Assembly (NCBI GenBank): GCA_030847615.1
Contig: JAUMIR010000001.1
Span: 268,459,187-268,523,186, forward strand
DNA from: Gambelia wislizenii
Lineage: Eukaryota; Chordata; Lepidosauria; Squamata; Crotaphytidae
Length of the DNA stretch: 64,000 bases
Reading direction: 5' to 3'
Below are positions 1 to 10,969 of the stretch, piece after piece (the stretch's first letter is position 1; each line of letters starts with the position of its first letter). A program made the translations under genes and the position numbers. The notes beneath the pieces were generated by a model, which saw only the letters and a program-made list of their open reading frames with translations, was not told the DNA's origin and did not search any database.

Positions 1-1060
1 TGATCACAGTATTATTTAATCAATCATCCTCAGAGCTGCTGCTATTGGTCAATTTGCTGGGTCTCATGGTGGCCTGCATACATTCAGTCCCTTGGGCCAA
101 GTTTCATCTGAGGGTGTTTCAGTGGTTTCTTCTACCTTCCTGGAAAAGGTAGCCAAGACATATCTGTTGTCTGCCCTCAAAGGTTAGATCATGTCTGTAT
201 TGGTGGCAATCCAAAGCCCTCAGGGTGGGAATATCCATTCAGGAGCAAAGGAGAGTGGTGGTCACCACCAATGCCAGTCTGACGGGGAAGGGCACAGGGG
301 GGCACACTGCAACAGCTGAGTGGTCTGTGGTCACACAAGGAGAGGATACACAGTATCAATGGTTTGAATAACTGGCAGTGCCTCTAGCACTCAGCCTATG
401 GTCAGAAGTTCAGGACAGACATGTTTTCATTCACACAGACAACATGTCTGCCAAATCTCACATAACCAGTCAAATTTCCTTGTTGTTTCATTTCAGGAAG
501 CTACTAAAGGACAAGAAATATTGTCTTCAACATTGTGTATATGGTTGAGACACTGTATTGAATTAGCGTAGTTCATAGTTCTTTGTTCCTGAGGGGATTC
601 AGGCACACTCTACTCGTAATGTGGCTACCTCAGCTGCTTTTGGTACACCAACTTCCTTGGTGGACATTTGCAAGGCAGCCGTGTTGGCTTCCCTCTAGTC
701 CTTTATAAGACATTATAAGATTGACAAATTCACCTGCTGATGCTGTATTTGGTATATGTGTTTTGCAGAAGGTTGTGAGATCTTTTCTTGAAAGTCTGCC
801 CATCCTGGGTATACAGTGATTGCTTGAGTAGGTCCTGACATAAGGATTCCCTCCCCATGCTACAGGAAAACAGAACATTAGTACTTATTGTGAAGATTCC
901 TTTTTTTTTTTTTCCCAAATGGTATGGAGGGAATCCTTCCTGTCCTTCCTGGTGGGTAATTGCTTTCTCTGGTGAGTTTCTGGAAGCAAATCTGTAGTTC
1001 ATTGTGTTTTACAAGTGCCTTATTTTTTCCATAACCATTATTTGGTCTGGAACTTGCCAC
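1..1060 (+). pseudogene. DIRS-like tyrosine-recombinase retrotransposon relic (RNase H and recombinase end)
   Basis: A decayed Pol fragment. Around 255-340 the + strand reads VVVTTNASLTGKG, like the start of a DIRS/Ngaro-type RNase H domain (usually VVTTDASLxGWG), with the first catalytic Asp changed to Asn. At 603-728 it reads AHSTRNVATSAAFG, then VDICKAAVLASL, a TAG stop, then SFIRHYKID. This matches the end of a DIRS tyrosine recombinase: the HxTR motif and the terminal HY with the nucleophile Tyr. Stops and frame breaks show that it is dead. The segment 834-885 recurs diverged at 1479-1535, as expected for the repeated ends of such elements. The left end lies outside the window. The motifs are seen directly; the family assignment rests on motif knowledge. 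Confidence 0.7.
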
Positions 1061-1084
1061 GGGGGTGAGGGGAGGCAGCTAGCT

Positions 1085-1450
1085 CTCCCACTTAGAGTGG
1101 ATAAATTGATTGATAAATATAAAGCTCTGTCAAATGTGATCCGTCAGATGACAAGCTTAAGTAGCTTTACAAAAGCACTAAAGACGGATCTCTTTCGGCA
1201 GGCCTTTCCTGCTTTAGATCCCGGCTTCAGGAGCTGCGTCTCCTGGCCTTTTTTTAGTCTTGTTTATATTTGTTTTTTAATGTGATTTTAATTATGTGGT
1301 TTTAATTTTATACTGTTTAATGTCTTTTTATGGGGGTGGGTGGGGTGGGTGGTGCTTTTAGTCGGCATTGTAACATTTTAATTGTTGGAAACTACCCCGA
1401 TTGTTTTTAGCAGAGGGGCAGGGTATAAATACTTATTATTGTTGTTGTTG
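1085..1450 (+). repeat. L2-like LINE 3' end
   Basis: The + strand encodes a degraded tail reading VIRQMTSLSSFTKALKTDLFRQAF (1138-1211, broken here by the residue limit of exact matching). It matches the C-terminus of L2-like ORF2 and the similar tail at 57760-57836. After it come an AT-rich 3' UTR with GGGTGG runs and a TTATTATTG/TTG simple-repeat tail at about 1432-1451. It sits between two related pieces of the DIRS-like relic, which suggests insertion into it. Confidence 0.65.
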
Positions 1451-1454
1451 TCTC

Positions 1455-1560
1455 AGAAGCGTATGGGATGAGCAAAATCTGACATAAGGATTCCCTCCTC
1501 ACTATTGCAGAAAAGAAACCTTCACATTAAGTACCAATGTTCTGTTCTCAACCCCTTCCC
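1455..1560 (+). repeat. Second copy of the DIRS-associated terminal segment
   Basis: The stretch from 1479 (GACATAAGGATTCCCTCC) repeats 837-854 exactly and stays similar for about 55 bases. It is best read as the continuation or terminal repeat of the DIRS-like relic beyond the L2-like insertion. Confidence 0.5.
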
Positions 1561-1767
1561 CCCCCCTTGTTATAATACCTTATACTGGTAAAGTTATGTG
1601 CAGGTTTGCACTCACATATACATGTATTAGAGGTCCATACAAAAAATGCGTATGATTTTCCATGCTAATTTTGAAAATGAAAAAGTTTGGAATGACCCAA
1701 ATTGAGGAAGAGGGGGGAAAAAAACAGAAAACAGAGAGAAACTGAAACTGACAGATTTGTCCATCCT

Positions 1768-1911
1768 GTGCCTTCAAGTCATTTCCAACTTATAGTGACC
1801 CGAAAGTCACATTTCCTGGGGTTTTCTTGGCATCATTTTTTCAGAGGAAGTTTGTCATTGCCTTCCTCTGAGGCTGAGAGAGTATGACTTGCCCAAGTTC
1901 ACCCTGTGGAT
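1768..1911 (-). repeat. SINE body fragment (minus orientation)
   Basis: Sequence from CCTTCAAGTCATTTCCAACT through the CCTTCCTCTGAGGCTGAGAG block is the reverse complement of the body shared by the tRNA-headed SINEs at 25605, 51776 and 58500. The tRNA head is missing or too decayed to recognise. Confidence 0.7.
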
Positions 1912-4200
1912 CTCCCAACCACCAGGAACCTACTACCTGCCCTGACTTTGCTGCTCTTCTTCCTCAGTAGCAATGCAGGTTTGTCCACTCAACTGGCTGG
2001 TATCAGTAAGGAACAGCTGCTATGGTCTTCTGCCAGCACTCCTCCACTACCATCTCTAACAAACAAGCTGGTAGTGGCATTGAGATGATAGGAGCAGCTT
2101 CTAGTGGCAATGGGAGCAAAGAGTAAGTGAACACAATCAGAAAACACACACACCATGGGTGATATCTAAAGTTTGGAAAGTTTACTTTCCAAGTTGACTT
2201 TTTTTAATGGTAACTGTCAGAATCTTCTGGCCAGCATGGAGACTCCTACTGAATAGTATGTGGCCAAAAAAGTAACTTTTCCATGCTCTGTCATACCCCT
2301 CTCCCAAACCCAGACTTCTGACAGAAATAAGCCAGGACTTCTGACAGAAATCTAAGAAAAATAAACTTTTCCCCTCTCTGTTTTTAATATAGCATGGTCC
2401 TGATCATGTAGTGCTACAAAGAGACGCTATCTAGAAGGGATGAAACTAAGTGCACTTGGCGGTATTCCTCTGCCCTAACAATTGTTTTAATGGCTTACAG
2501 CTGCTGGAAACCACATAGCACAGATTGCCAATTCTTCTCCAGATGTCTTCTAAATTCTGACATCTCTCCCAGTCATGTTACTTCAGCACTGTTCCTGTGC
2601 TTTGACAGAAGATTTTCATAATAATATTTCCGGCTGTTTTATAAGTCTTTGTCACTTTATAATTCTTTGTCCTTCACCATAATTCTTTGTCACCCTCACC
2701 CTCCTTTCTTTTGTTCTCCCATCTTTCACATTTCTGCTTCTGGGCACATGAACAAAGATGGAAATTTCTGTACTTTTATGTTTTAAAATTGATGTGGTAT
2801 TTTAATGCCTATAGGGAAGCTTGTGAGTTCTTCTATTACATGAACGTGTTTATTTAATAAGCTGTTTAGGTTGCAGAAGAAAATAAGCATGTAAGCAATA
2901 TTGATGTCCATTGTGTCTCCAGTAGGCCTATCCAACATGATTGTCTCAATGTCTGACTGGCTATGGTGAACATAACATACTGAGCAACATATATACACAG
3001 ATGTAAACTTCATTATATTCTGTAGGAATCATTAAGTACTGTATGTTTGGGATTGCAGACTTTTTCACGTCTTAAAAAAATCATAATTATTGTCTTTAAA
3101 ATGTTGGAACATAATATATCTATTATAACTATAGAGAGATAAAAGCACTTGAAAAGTTTTCTATAACTGGAAAAAATGTGCAAGATGTTGGAGATGTTTT
3201 TTTTGCCTTGATTGTCAAGCTATTGCTATCCTGAAAGAGACCAAGAAGGTTTTATTTCTTTAAAACATCAAGGAACATTCTCAGTTGTTGTAAACTTAGA
3301 CTCCTGTGATCTGGCTCACAGATGTGACATTTTTTAGTGACGTAAAATTGCAGTATCCCCCTCCCTGGAAGCTTTGGGGATTCTAATGGTTAATGGGACA
3401 AAACAAAAAAAAAAGTCCCCCTAGTTGGGAGTTATGGGAAACAAAAATGTACACCCCCCAACCTGGTAGATGTCCATGCCTGAAGTATTCCCTTAATCTT
3501 TTCTTATTCCATACTAGATGTACTGGGCTCTTTCAACTCTTCCTCTCATCCCTTTTAGCTCTCCCATGAACACACTCACAGTCCTTTTTAACTTATGGCA
3601 TCCAGAATTGGACACAGTTCTCCAGATACAATGAGATGAACAGAGAATAAAGAAACTATTATTTCTCATTATCTAAACTCACTATGTTTCAATTAATGGT
3701 ATTGGAGCAGTGGCTCAGTGTAGGTTGTAATAAATAAATCAAGCAGTTAACATTTAATAAAAGAGCAGAAGACAAGGACACCACTAAAATTGGATTTTAT
3801 GGGCGAGGTGTATCTTGCTCTTAAGAGGATATACATATTCTTGACGAATTTTCCATTGCGTCGTTTCAGATCTTTTAAGGTAATGTTTACAATGGAATTG
3901 GAGACAGAGTTGGGGGGAAAAACTGTGTGGAAAAGGGGATTTAGGAGCTGGTCACTGCAGGTTACTGAAAGTTGTTGCTTTTCCACAATAGGGAGGCTTT
4001 GCAGAAAGGGCACCTGCATGATCTTTCAAACAGTGTTCTATTCTTTTTCCATTCAGATAGGTTTCACCCAATTTCACCAAGCACATTTTAGCCTTTCTCA
4101 AACATTTGGTCTGGTTCTTTTGAAGGCACATATGGCATACAAGAAATAGGTTTCTCTGTCCTCCATACACACATGTGGCACTCTCTCTAAAATGGACCCT
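1912..4200. other. Non-coding stretch without recognised genes
   Basis: AT-rich and non-coding. Short ORFs here have no recognisable motif. The only structure seen is an approximately 80-base segment at 3105-3186 that recurs at 8501-8574. Confidence 0.6.
3105..3186 (+). repeat. Unclassified short repeat, copy 1
   Basis: Contains ATCTATTATAACTATAGAGA at 3117-3136 and continues with AGATAAAAGCACTTGAA. The same run occurs at 8511-8547, and similarity extends about 80 bases in the same orientation. No terminal structure is visible. Confidence 0.6.
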
Positions 4201-6313
4201 GGGGGAGTTGTCTAAATGATGAAAATTACCCTCATGGAATTCTCTGGGAATCCTACCTGCCTAAAAATGGGATCCCTAACCTTTCATAATCATTTTATCA
4301 GAAAATCTTTAATGAGGATTTGGTGGAAATACAAATCTTTTTTTTATGTGAAAATGCCCCTATGAATTCCCCCACATGAAGCGTTTCACAAAAAGGTTAA
4401 AATGAAGGAAGGAACTTGGATCCCATATAAGGATTTATTAAAATCAGAAAACAATAATTATATAATAAAGACACCAGAAGAGTTAAAAAAAACAGGGTAT
4501 AACCTGCCAATGGTTTCTATATAGACAACTGATAGAACAATTTAAAAAAGGATAAGAAGATTTATGGAATTGGAAACAGAAAAGAAACAGAATTTGAAAA
4601 AAAAATCAGGACATCAAATCCAAAACACCGTTTGGCAAAAATCTACCAGATTATTTTACAATTGAGAACAGAAGATGAGATAGTGAAAGATAACATGAGA
4701 AAATGGTCCCAGAATATAGGACAATATTGATTTGTAGCTGTGGGAGAAGACCTGGATAAGAAGAACAAAAACAATAAGTGCAACAGTGATAAGAGAAAAT
4801 TTTTATAAAATGTTCTACCGATGGCACCTAGCTCCGAATAGAATAGCTAAAATATATGGTAATTATAATAATACATGCTAGAAATGCAGAGAAGAAAAAG
4901 GAACTTATTACCAAATATGGTGGGGATGCAAGCAAACTAAAGAAAATTGAAAAAAATTCATATAACAATGACAGAAATGTTTAAAATCAATCTACAATTC
5001 AAGCCCAAATTCTACCTTTTAAGCATGTGGGAAGAGAATTGATTGAAACAAAAAGAAAGAATTCTGATTTACTTAATAATAGCAGCAAGATTCATATTTG
5101 CACAGAAATAGAAAACAGCAGAAATTCCAACAATGGAGGAATGGTTAATGAAAGTATTAGAGATGTATGAGATGGACAAGCTTACTTAATATTTAAAAGA
5201 AGAGACATTAAGAAAATATCAGGAAAACTAGAAAGAAGTAATAAGTTACTTGGAAAAGAATGTGGGGTACAAATATAATTATCAATCAATTAAGATAAAC
5301 ACATGTAAAAGAGAAAAAGAAGATAAATTTAAGAATAGTAGCTCAAAGCTAGGAAATTATAAAATAAAACATTTTAATAATTATTTATCTGTAATAAGTG
5401 ACAGAACATGGATACAGTTGAAAACTGTACATAAGACATCAGAAAGAGGAGGGTGGGAAGTATTGAACAAAAGTTGTGTCATAAGTTTATGTTACTAGTT
5501 TTATTGAAAAGACAAGTTAGACATTTCAATAAAATCAAGAAATGTGTAGGTGGAGAAAAAAAGTAGTTGATACAACTTAACAGTAAAGCGAAGGAACGAA
5601 AAGTGAAAGGATAAAGGGGGGAAACATGTAAAATTATTGATTTTAGTTCCTAAGAAATAATGTAAATAAAAATGATTTGGGGTTTTTTTTTATTTTGAAA
5701 GATGACTTTATTATAAAAATATAATAATAATAAATGGGATCCCTAACCAATCCACAGTATTTGGAAGGATGGAGGCCCAAAATGACAAAAACCACTCAGG
5801 AAAAGCCTTCACATCTTTTACTGTAGCTTTCTAAAAACCGCAAGGGGTGTGTGCATTCCTGCTCATTAGGCCAAGCAATTTGCTTTGAGTCTCTTTCCCA
5901 CATAAGAGGAAGTGCAAAGCTGATTGGCCAGGCAAGTGCGGGAGGCAGGGCTTGCTAACAGGGTAAGCGCCTGCTGCTGCCATGTTGGATTTTCGCCTTA
6001 GTGAGTGATTGCTGAGGCTGTAAACAGGGTGTTTGGGGTTTTGGTTTTGGTTTATTTTTGCTTTCCTTTTAATTTGAAAAAATCAGTATATCACTCCACT
6101 CCAGCGCATCTTAGATGACATTTTTTTTAAAAAAAAAGTTCAGAGGCGGCAAAGAACTAACATGAGTAAATCACTCATGGCTGCCATCTGGCATGTTAAG
6201 CTTCTGGGGTCTTCTGGGGCTAAAAACACCATTAAGACAGGTTGCTGCTGCTACAAAATGCCATTAATATGAGGTACTCCATTCCCCCCCCCTCCCCGCA
6301 CATAGATGGGCCC
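4201..6313. mobile_element. MITE family B copy, split by an L1 insertion
   Basis: A non-autonomous DNA element in two parts, 4201-4281 and 5732-6313. The inner sequence GGGATCCCTAACCAATCC then CAGTATTTGGAAGGATGG is the reverse complement of the 60150-60220 part of the copy at 59655-60284. The outer ends resemble the weak inverted repeat GGGNTTNTCTANATG. The right part holds the family landmarks: a CTCATTAGGCCAA block, CTGATTGGCC, and GCCATGTTGGATTTT near 5980. No transposase ORF is present. Confidence 0.65.
4282..5731 (+). mobile_element. 5'-truncated L1 LINE with 17-bp target-site duplication
   Basis: Only the C-terminal end of ORF2 and the 3' UTR are present. Broken + strand reading around 4800-4960 gives FYRWHLAPNRIAKIY, then CWKCREEKGTYYQIWWGC after one stop. 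This is the cysteine-rich tail of vertebrate L1 ORF2. Several stops make it inactive. The tail is A/T-rich, ending in TATAATAATAATAA. The 17-base AAATGGGATCCCTAACC occurs exactly at 4265-4281 and 5732-5748, flanking the element as a target-site duplication. The target lies inside a family B MITE, so the MITE is older. Confidence 0.85.
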
Positions 6314-8080
6314 TGGAAATGTGTTCGGAGGTGGCAGATCTGCTGGTGTACCGTATTGGAGGTAGACGTTTAACAGAGCAAATTGATTGGGTGCCTTTGA
6401 AATTCACTGCTTTATTGAAGCATATCCTTCCTGGATAAAAGAATTTGCTCTTGGCGCTTCACATGAAAAAGAAGAGGGGATACATTTAAATCTTTCTTAT
6501 TTTGACCTGAGAAAGAAACTCTGGGAAATGGAGACGGGATGCTTGGTTTTCCAGTGTGCTTTATCAGTTGATGTGGTTGACCAGCAAAGACTCCTATATG
6601 CACAGACTTCTTAATTTGTACTAAGACTTCTTGTCCTTGTCCTTTTTTTATAGCCTGCAAAAGGAATAATGCAGAGCACACAAGGGGGGAAATGAATTTG
6701 TCTAACACATTCTTGATAAGCATTCATGGTAGCTCTTCTGACAAAATCTCTTTCTCTGCTGAGTTTCTTTTGCACAGACTAATAAGGGAAGGTTTCAAGA
6801 ACAGGGAATTTTTCTTTCTGAGCACTAGTCTCAATGTTAGGGACATTTTCACCTATGATATATTTTAGAAACTGGTTCTGGCTTGTTGTTTTTTGTGGGG
6901 GGTGGGGGTCGTACACACAGACATACTTTTTCTTGTCCCAGACAGTCCTCTCAGATCCAAAGATTTGCCTTTTGACTTTCCAGACCTCCATGTCAGATTT
7001 CCAATAATAGTAATACCAAGTTTGGAAACACATTTTACAGACAGAAGTACTGTCTGTTTTGCAAATCCATTGTTGAATTCTTGCATCATTATATTAGTAA
7101 GTTTCATTGGGGAAATTAGACTGTCTGTGCTGAAGCCGTCAAATATTTAACTTGCTGAGAAACAACTTTTATGAATCATTAGAAAATGTCTTCCCCATTT
7201 TTTTAAAATACTGTTTTAAAAAACCATACATTAATCATTATCCATCCAACCCACATCTGCCTAACATTGCCGTACTTTCCCCATCCTAACCCTATCTATA
7301 GAACAGGAAAGCTTTTTTAAAAAAATTACAGCTTTAAATTGTAAAATCAGTCAATTGACATTTTAAGGTCGGCGGGGGGGGGGGAGGTTAGGATACCAAA
7401 ATAATTCTGAACAATACCGTAATTCTGAATATTTTGAAGCAAAGTATTCAACCCTAGATATTCAGCCCTGATGAAGCATAGTAGAATCGGTACATAGTGT
7501 GATGGAGGAAGGACTGAATAAATCCACAACAGCAAACATGCTTATTTCTCTCCTCCTCCTCCTCAAACTGACAAAAACAAAACAGTCCCTTATAATTCAG
7601 GGCATTTATTATATATTATGTAGGACAATGTGTAACAATTTTTTTTAAAGTGCAATTTTAAATTTTGAATAAATTGTACTTTTGAAATATCACGCATGAT
7701 AACTTTATGACAAAGCAAGTTACATATAGTGTATTTTATAGTAACGAATTGGTTTTCAGTCTTTAAAAGATACTAATATTGCAGTTTTTTTCATTGTTAC
7801 GATTTTTTTACAAAATCAACAACAACAGAAAACCCAGGGATTTTCCCATGGCTTCAACATTTCTATAAATTTTACATCTCTAACAAAGAGCCATCAGAAA
7901 TCTGAAGCTTCTTTCTACCATATTTATTTTACCATGAATAAAATAGGTTGTGGGACAAAAACTCCAGGTATATCCATAGGAAACACTAATAAAGCCTTTT
8001 TCTCCATTTATTAAGGTGGGGATATTTATAAGTTGGGGTGTGTATTGTGTCTTGTGAAATTGATTTACTTTTTAGCTGAA
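6314..8080. other. Non-coding stretch without recognised genes
   Basis: Ordinary AT-rich non-coding DNA. There is a run of G at 7373-7384 and CTC triplets near 7550. No coding motif, RNA gene or clear repeat family was recognised. Confidence 0.5.
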
Positions 8081-8298
8081 GGCTGCTGCCACACTGCAGA
8101 AATAATGCAGTTTGACACCACTTTATCATGGCTCCATCCTATAGAATCCTGGGATCTGTAGTTTGTTGTGGCACCAGAGTTCTCTGACAGAGAAGGCTAA
8201 ATATCTCACAAACCTACAAATCACAGAATTCCATAGCATTGAGCCATGGCAGTTAAAGCAGTGTCAAACTACATTATTTCAGCAGTGTGGCAGCAGCC
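8081..8298. mobile_element. Palindromic MITE family C
   Basis: A 218-bp element that folds on itself. It begins GGCTGCTGCCACACTGCAG and ends with the near-exact complement CAGCAGTGTGGCAGCAGCC. The arms carry AATCCTGGGATCTGTAGTTT and its inverted partner. The right flank is TTA; the left flank is GAA, so the expected 3-bp duplication is imperfect. Related copies lie at 44208, 53737, 55347 and 63471. Confidence 0.85.
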
Positions 8299-8500
8299 TT
8301 ATACAGTACTTCACCTTTCTTCCAGTGAACTCAGGCTTGTAATGCATGGCTCTTTTTCTCCTAACAATAATCCTATAAGGTAGGTCAGGCTCCAAGAAAG
8401 TAAGTGGTCCAAGTGCAGTCAGTGGAAGCTTGAACCTAGATTTTGCACCACTATGCTCTCAAATCCTTACTCAGGTTTACTAACTTTTTATGAGTGGCAT

Positions 8501-8574
8501 GGAACATCACATCTATTATAACTATAGAGAGATAAAAGCACTTGAAGTTTTCCATAATTGGAAAAAAATGTCCA
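8501..8574 (+). repeat. Unclassified short repeat, copy 2
   Basis: Same orientation as 3105-3186, sharing an exact run of about 37 bases (8511-8547) and a degraded extension through the GGAAAAAAATG block. Confidence 0.6.
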
Positions 8575-9281
8575 AGTGAACTGTTATGGGAGCTAATATA
8601 ATCATGGAAGCTTAATACAGAACATCATCTCATTTTTGGTGCTTTAACACTCTGGCTGTTCCTGATGGCTTCTTGAAATATCCTACTCCATCAACATAGA
8701 AAGGAAGCTGATGAAAAATGATAGGCCTTTACTTTTTTTAAAAAAAAATTGGCACATGGTTTACAGGAGGAAGTAAATTTAGGAGATCTTTTAGAGCTCT
8801 AGTCACATGGCATGAACACTGGGTGATACTTTGTCAAGGCTATTGATGATGAAAGCTTTGTTGTAATGTTTCCACCACTGCCTGGAAAATTTTCTCAATT
8901 TCAGAAGGCTGCCAAGCCAGCAGCTGCTAGTAAATGTGTTGGCAAGTGGAATTGTATGTTGCATACATTCCCATCACATAACAGGAAACACAAATGCAGG
9001 GCTTAGAAGAAGTGAAGCCAAGATGGACCAATTTTAGACCTCGGGATCAAAGGTAGCCATTTTGTTTCACTAGGGATCACCAAAGACACCTGTATAAACT
9101 CTAATACCTATAAGGCAAACTAAAATACATGACTTTAACAATGGTCTTGGTGGCCTTAGTCACAAGTGGAGTTTATTTTGCCAGCCACTAGCTAGTTGAA
9201 CCTAAGACAGAATCTCCTTTCCTTGCAGCATAATGTTTAATCATGAAATATGGAACTGTTATTCTGTGATGATGATGAACT

Positions 9282-9640
9282 AGGGATGGAAAGAATATTT
9301 GAAAATATTCAAAAAGGGTTTAAAAATGTGTTTCATTAGTGTTGAGAAACCCTGCCAAAAAGAATCCTGGATTGATGAAAATCTCTGCAGTTTGGGGCTT
9401 ATTTTCAACACAAAATTCACATGCGACACTTTTTCATTATTATTTTTTTAAAAAAATAGCATTTTCATATGCAGGAAACAGCATTTTCTGAGTAGAAAAC
9501 AGTATCACTCTGCAGAAATATTATTCTCTGTGCAGAAATGCTGTTCTCTGTGCAAAAAAATGCCATGTGCAAATTGTGCATAGATTAAGTCCTGAATGGT
9601 GAATAGTCTTCAAAACTGGTGCAGTTTTCCAACACTTTTT
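9282..9640 (-). repeat. Unclassified interspersed repeat D (minus orientation)
   Basis: Begins AACTAGGGATGGAAAGAATA, the complement of the end of the copy at 23985-24297. Inside are loosely repeated units of the type GCATTTTCTGTGCAGAAA. It ends near AAGTCCTGAATGGTGAA, a motif also seen at 24174 and 54605. No ORF or terminal inverted repeat was seen. Confidence 0.55.
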
Positions 9641-10136
9641 TGAAGTGGGAAGAAAATTGCTAAAATTACTCATTGCTTCCATTGAGAAGAAAATTAGCAA
9701 AAAATCAAATCCTTATGGTTGACATAGTTATACAAGCCTCTTTTTTTAACAAGGGAGACAGAAGTATCCTAGCCTCATTAGTTTTCATACCTATCAACAA
9801 CTGTTTTTAGAAGTCTTTTGTTGAGAGCCTGATTTTGCCAGATTTGTCACTCTTCCAGCCCCATATTTAGCACAGTGTGCTTGGTCATTCCCTACCCCTC
9901 CCTTTTAAATAAATCCACTCTTTTTTTCTCTCTGTCCTCCTCCTACCTGAAGCACTCCTTCCGATTTGGCTGCATAGCTGAGGAAGGGGAAGGAGGTGGC
10001 TTTGTGGTTGGCTGCCCTTATGTCACTCAGGATTTTGCACAGTCAGCTTCTGCTGGAGACGAGAAGAATTACTTTACACTAAGCTTGAGTTTCTGAGAAA
10101 TTTCTTCTCCTCCTTGTTGTCACTGTTGTTCTCATG

Positions 10137-10330
10137 GGCCTTCAAGTTGACTCTCACTTATGGAAGCCCTATCATTGGGTTTTCTTGGGAAAAAAATATT
10201 CAAAGGTGGTTTACCATTTCCTTCCTCTGAATATAGCCTACAGTACATGCTATTCCCTGACAGTTTCTCTTCCTATTACTAATCAGGCCTAACTCTGCTT
10301 AGCTTCTGAGATCAGGACAGCACACCCCAA
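10137..10330 (-). repeat. 5S-rRNA-headed SINE (minus orientation)
   Basis: The right part (10231-10330) is the reverse complement of a decayed 5S rRNA: TAGCCTACAGTACATG, then ATTACTAATCAGGCCTAACT and CTGCTTAGCTTCTGAGATCA. The left part (10137-10230) is the SINE body CCTTCAAGTTGACTCTCACT to TTCCTTCCTCTGAATA. On the minus strand the order is 5S head then body, as in a Pol III-driven SINE. More diverged than the copy at 38213. Confidence 0.75.
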
Positions 10331-10823
10331 AGGAATGATACTTCATAGAGGTCAGATTGCTCTTTACCTTGGTCTCTAATATATTCTCTGTGGAATCGAT
10401 GGCTGACATCCTGAATTTCCGTTACAGATTCATAGCCTAGACGTACAGATCCATAGCTGCTCCATATTCAACTATGCTACATATACACAATCATGACACT
10501 ATTGCCACAATCATAAATGCCACCTGAAACCCACCTTAAACTCTAGGGAGCTGGTCCAAATGATGAAGGTCTGTGGCACAGTTGAGTTGGGCACTACGGG
10601 ATGATGTAGCCAGTCCCCTGCTTCCAAGTGCTGTAAGGAGAAGTGAGACTCAGGAGTAGGAAGGAGCTGGCCATGTCATCCTGAAGTGCCCTACTCAACT
10701 GGGTCACGGATCTCTGACTCTGGGAGTGGCTCCCTGGAGGCCAAGGTGGGTTTGGGGGTTAATTCCTAGGTCATTCATAGATACGTCTATGTAGCTATGA
10801 ATGTGATACAGGATCTCTTAATC

Positions 10824-10961
10824 CAGTGGTTCTCAACGTGTGGGTCCCCAGATGTTGTTGGGCTACAGTTCCAAGAAACTCCAGACAGGAAAGCCAATAG
10901 TGAGGGATTCTGGAAACTGTAGTCCAACAACATCTGGAGACCCACAGGTTGAGAACCACTG
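10824..10961. mobile_element. hAT-type mini-element with perfect 8-bp duplication
   Basis: A 138-bp element with terminal inverted repeats CAGTGGTTCTCAACGTGTGG and CCACAGGTTGAGAACCACTG. It is flanked by the identical octamer TCTTAATC at 10816-10823 and 10962-10969. An 8-bp duplication and CAGTGGTTCTCAA ends are hAT superfamily hallmarks. No coding capacity. Confidence 0.92.
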
Positions 10962-10969
10962 TCTTAATC

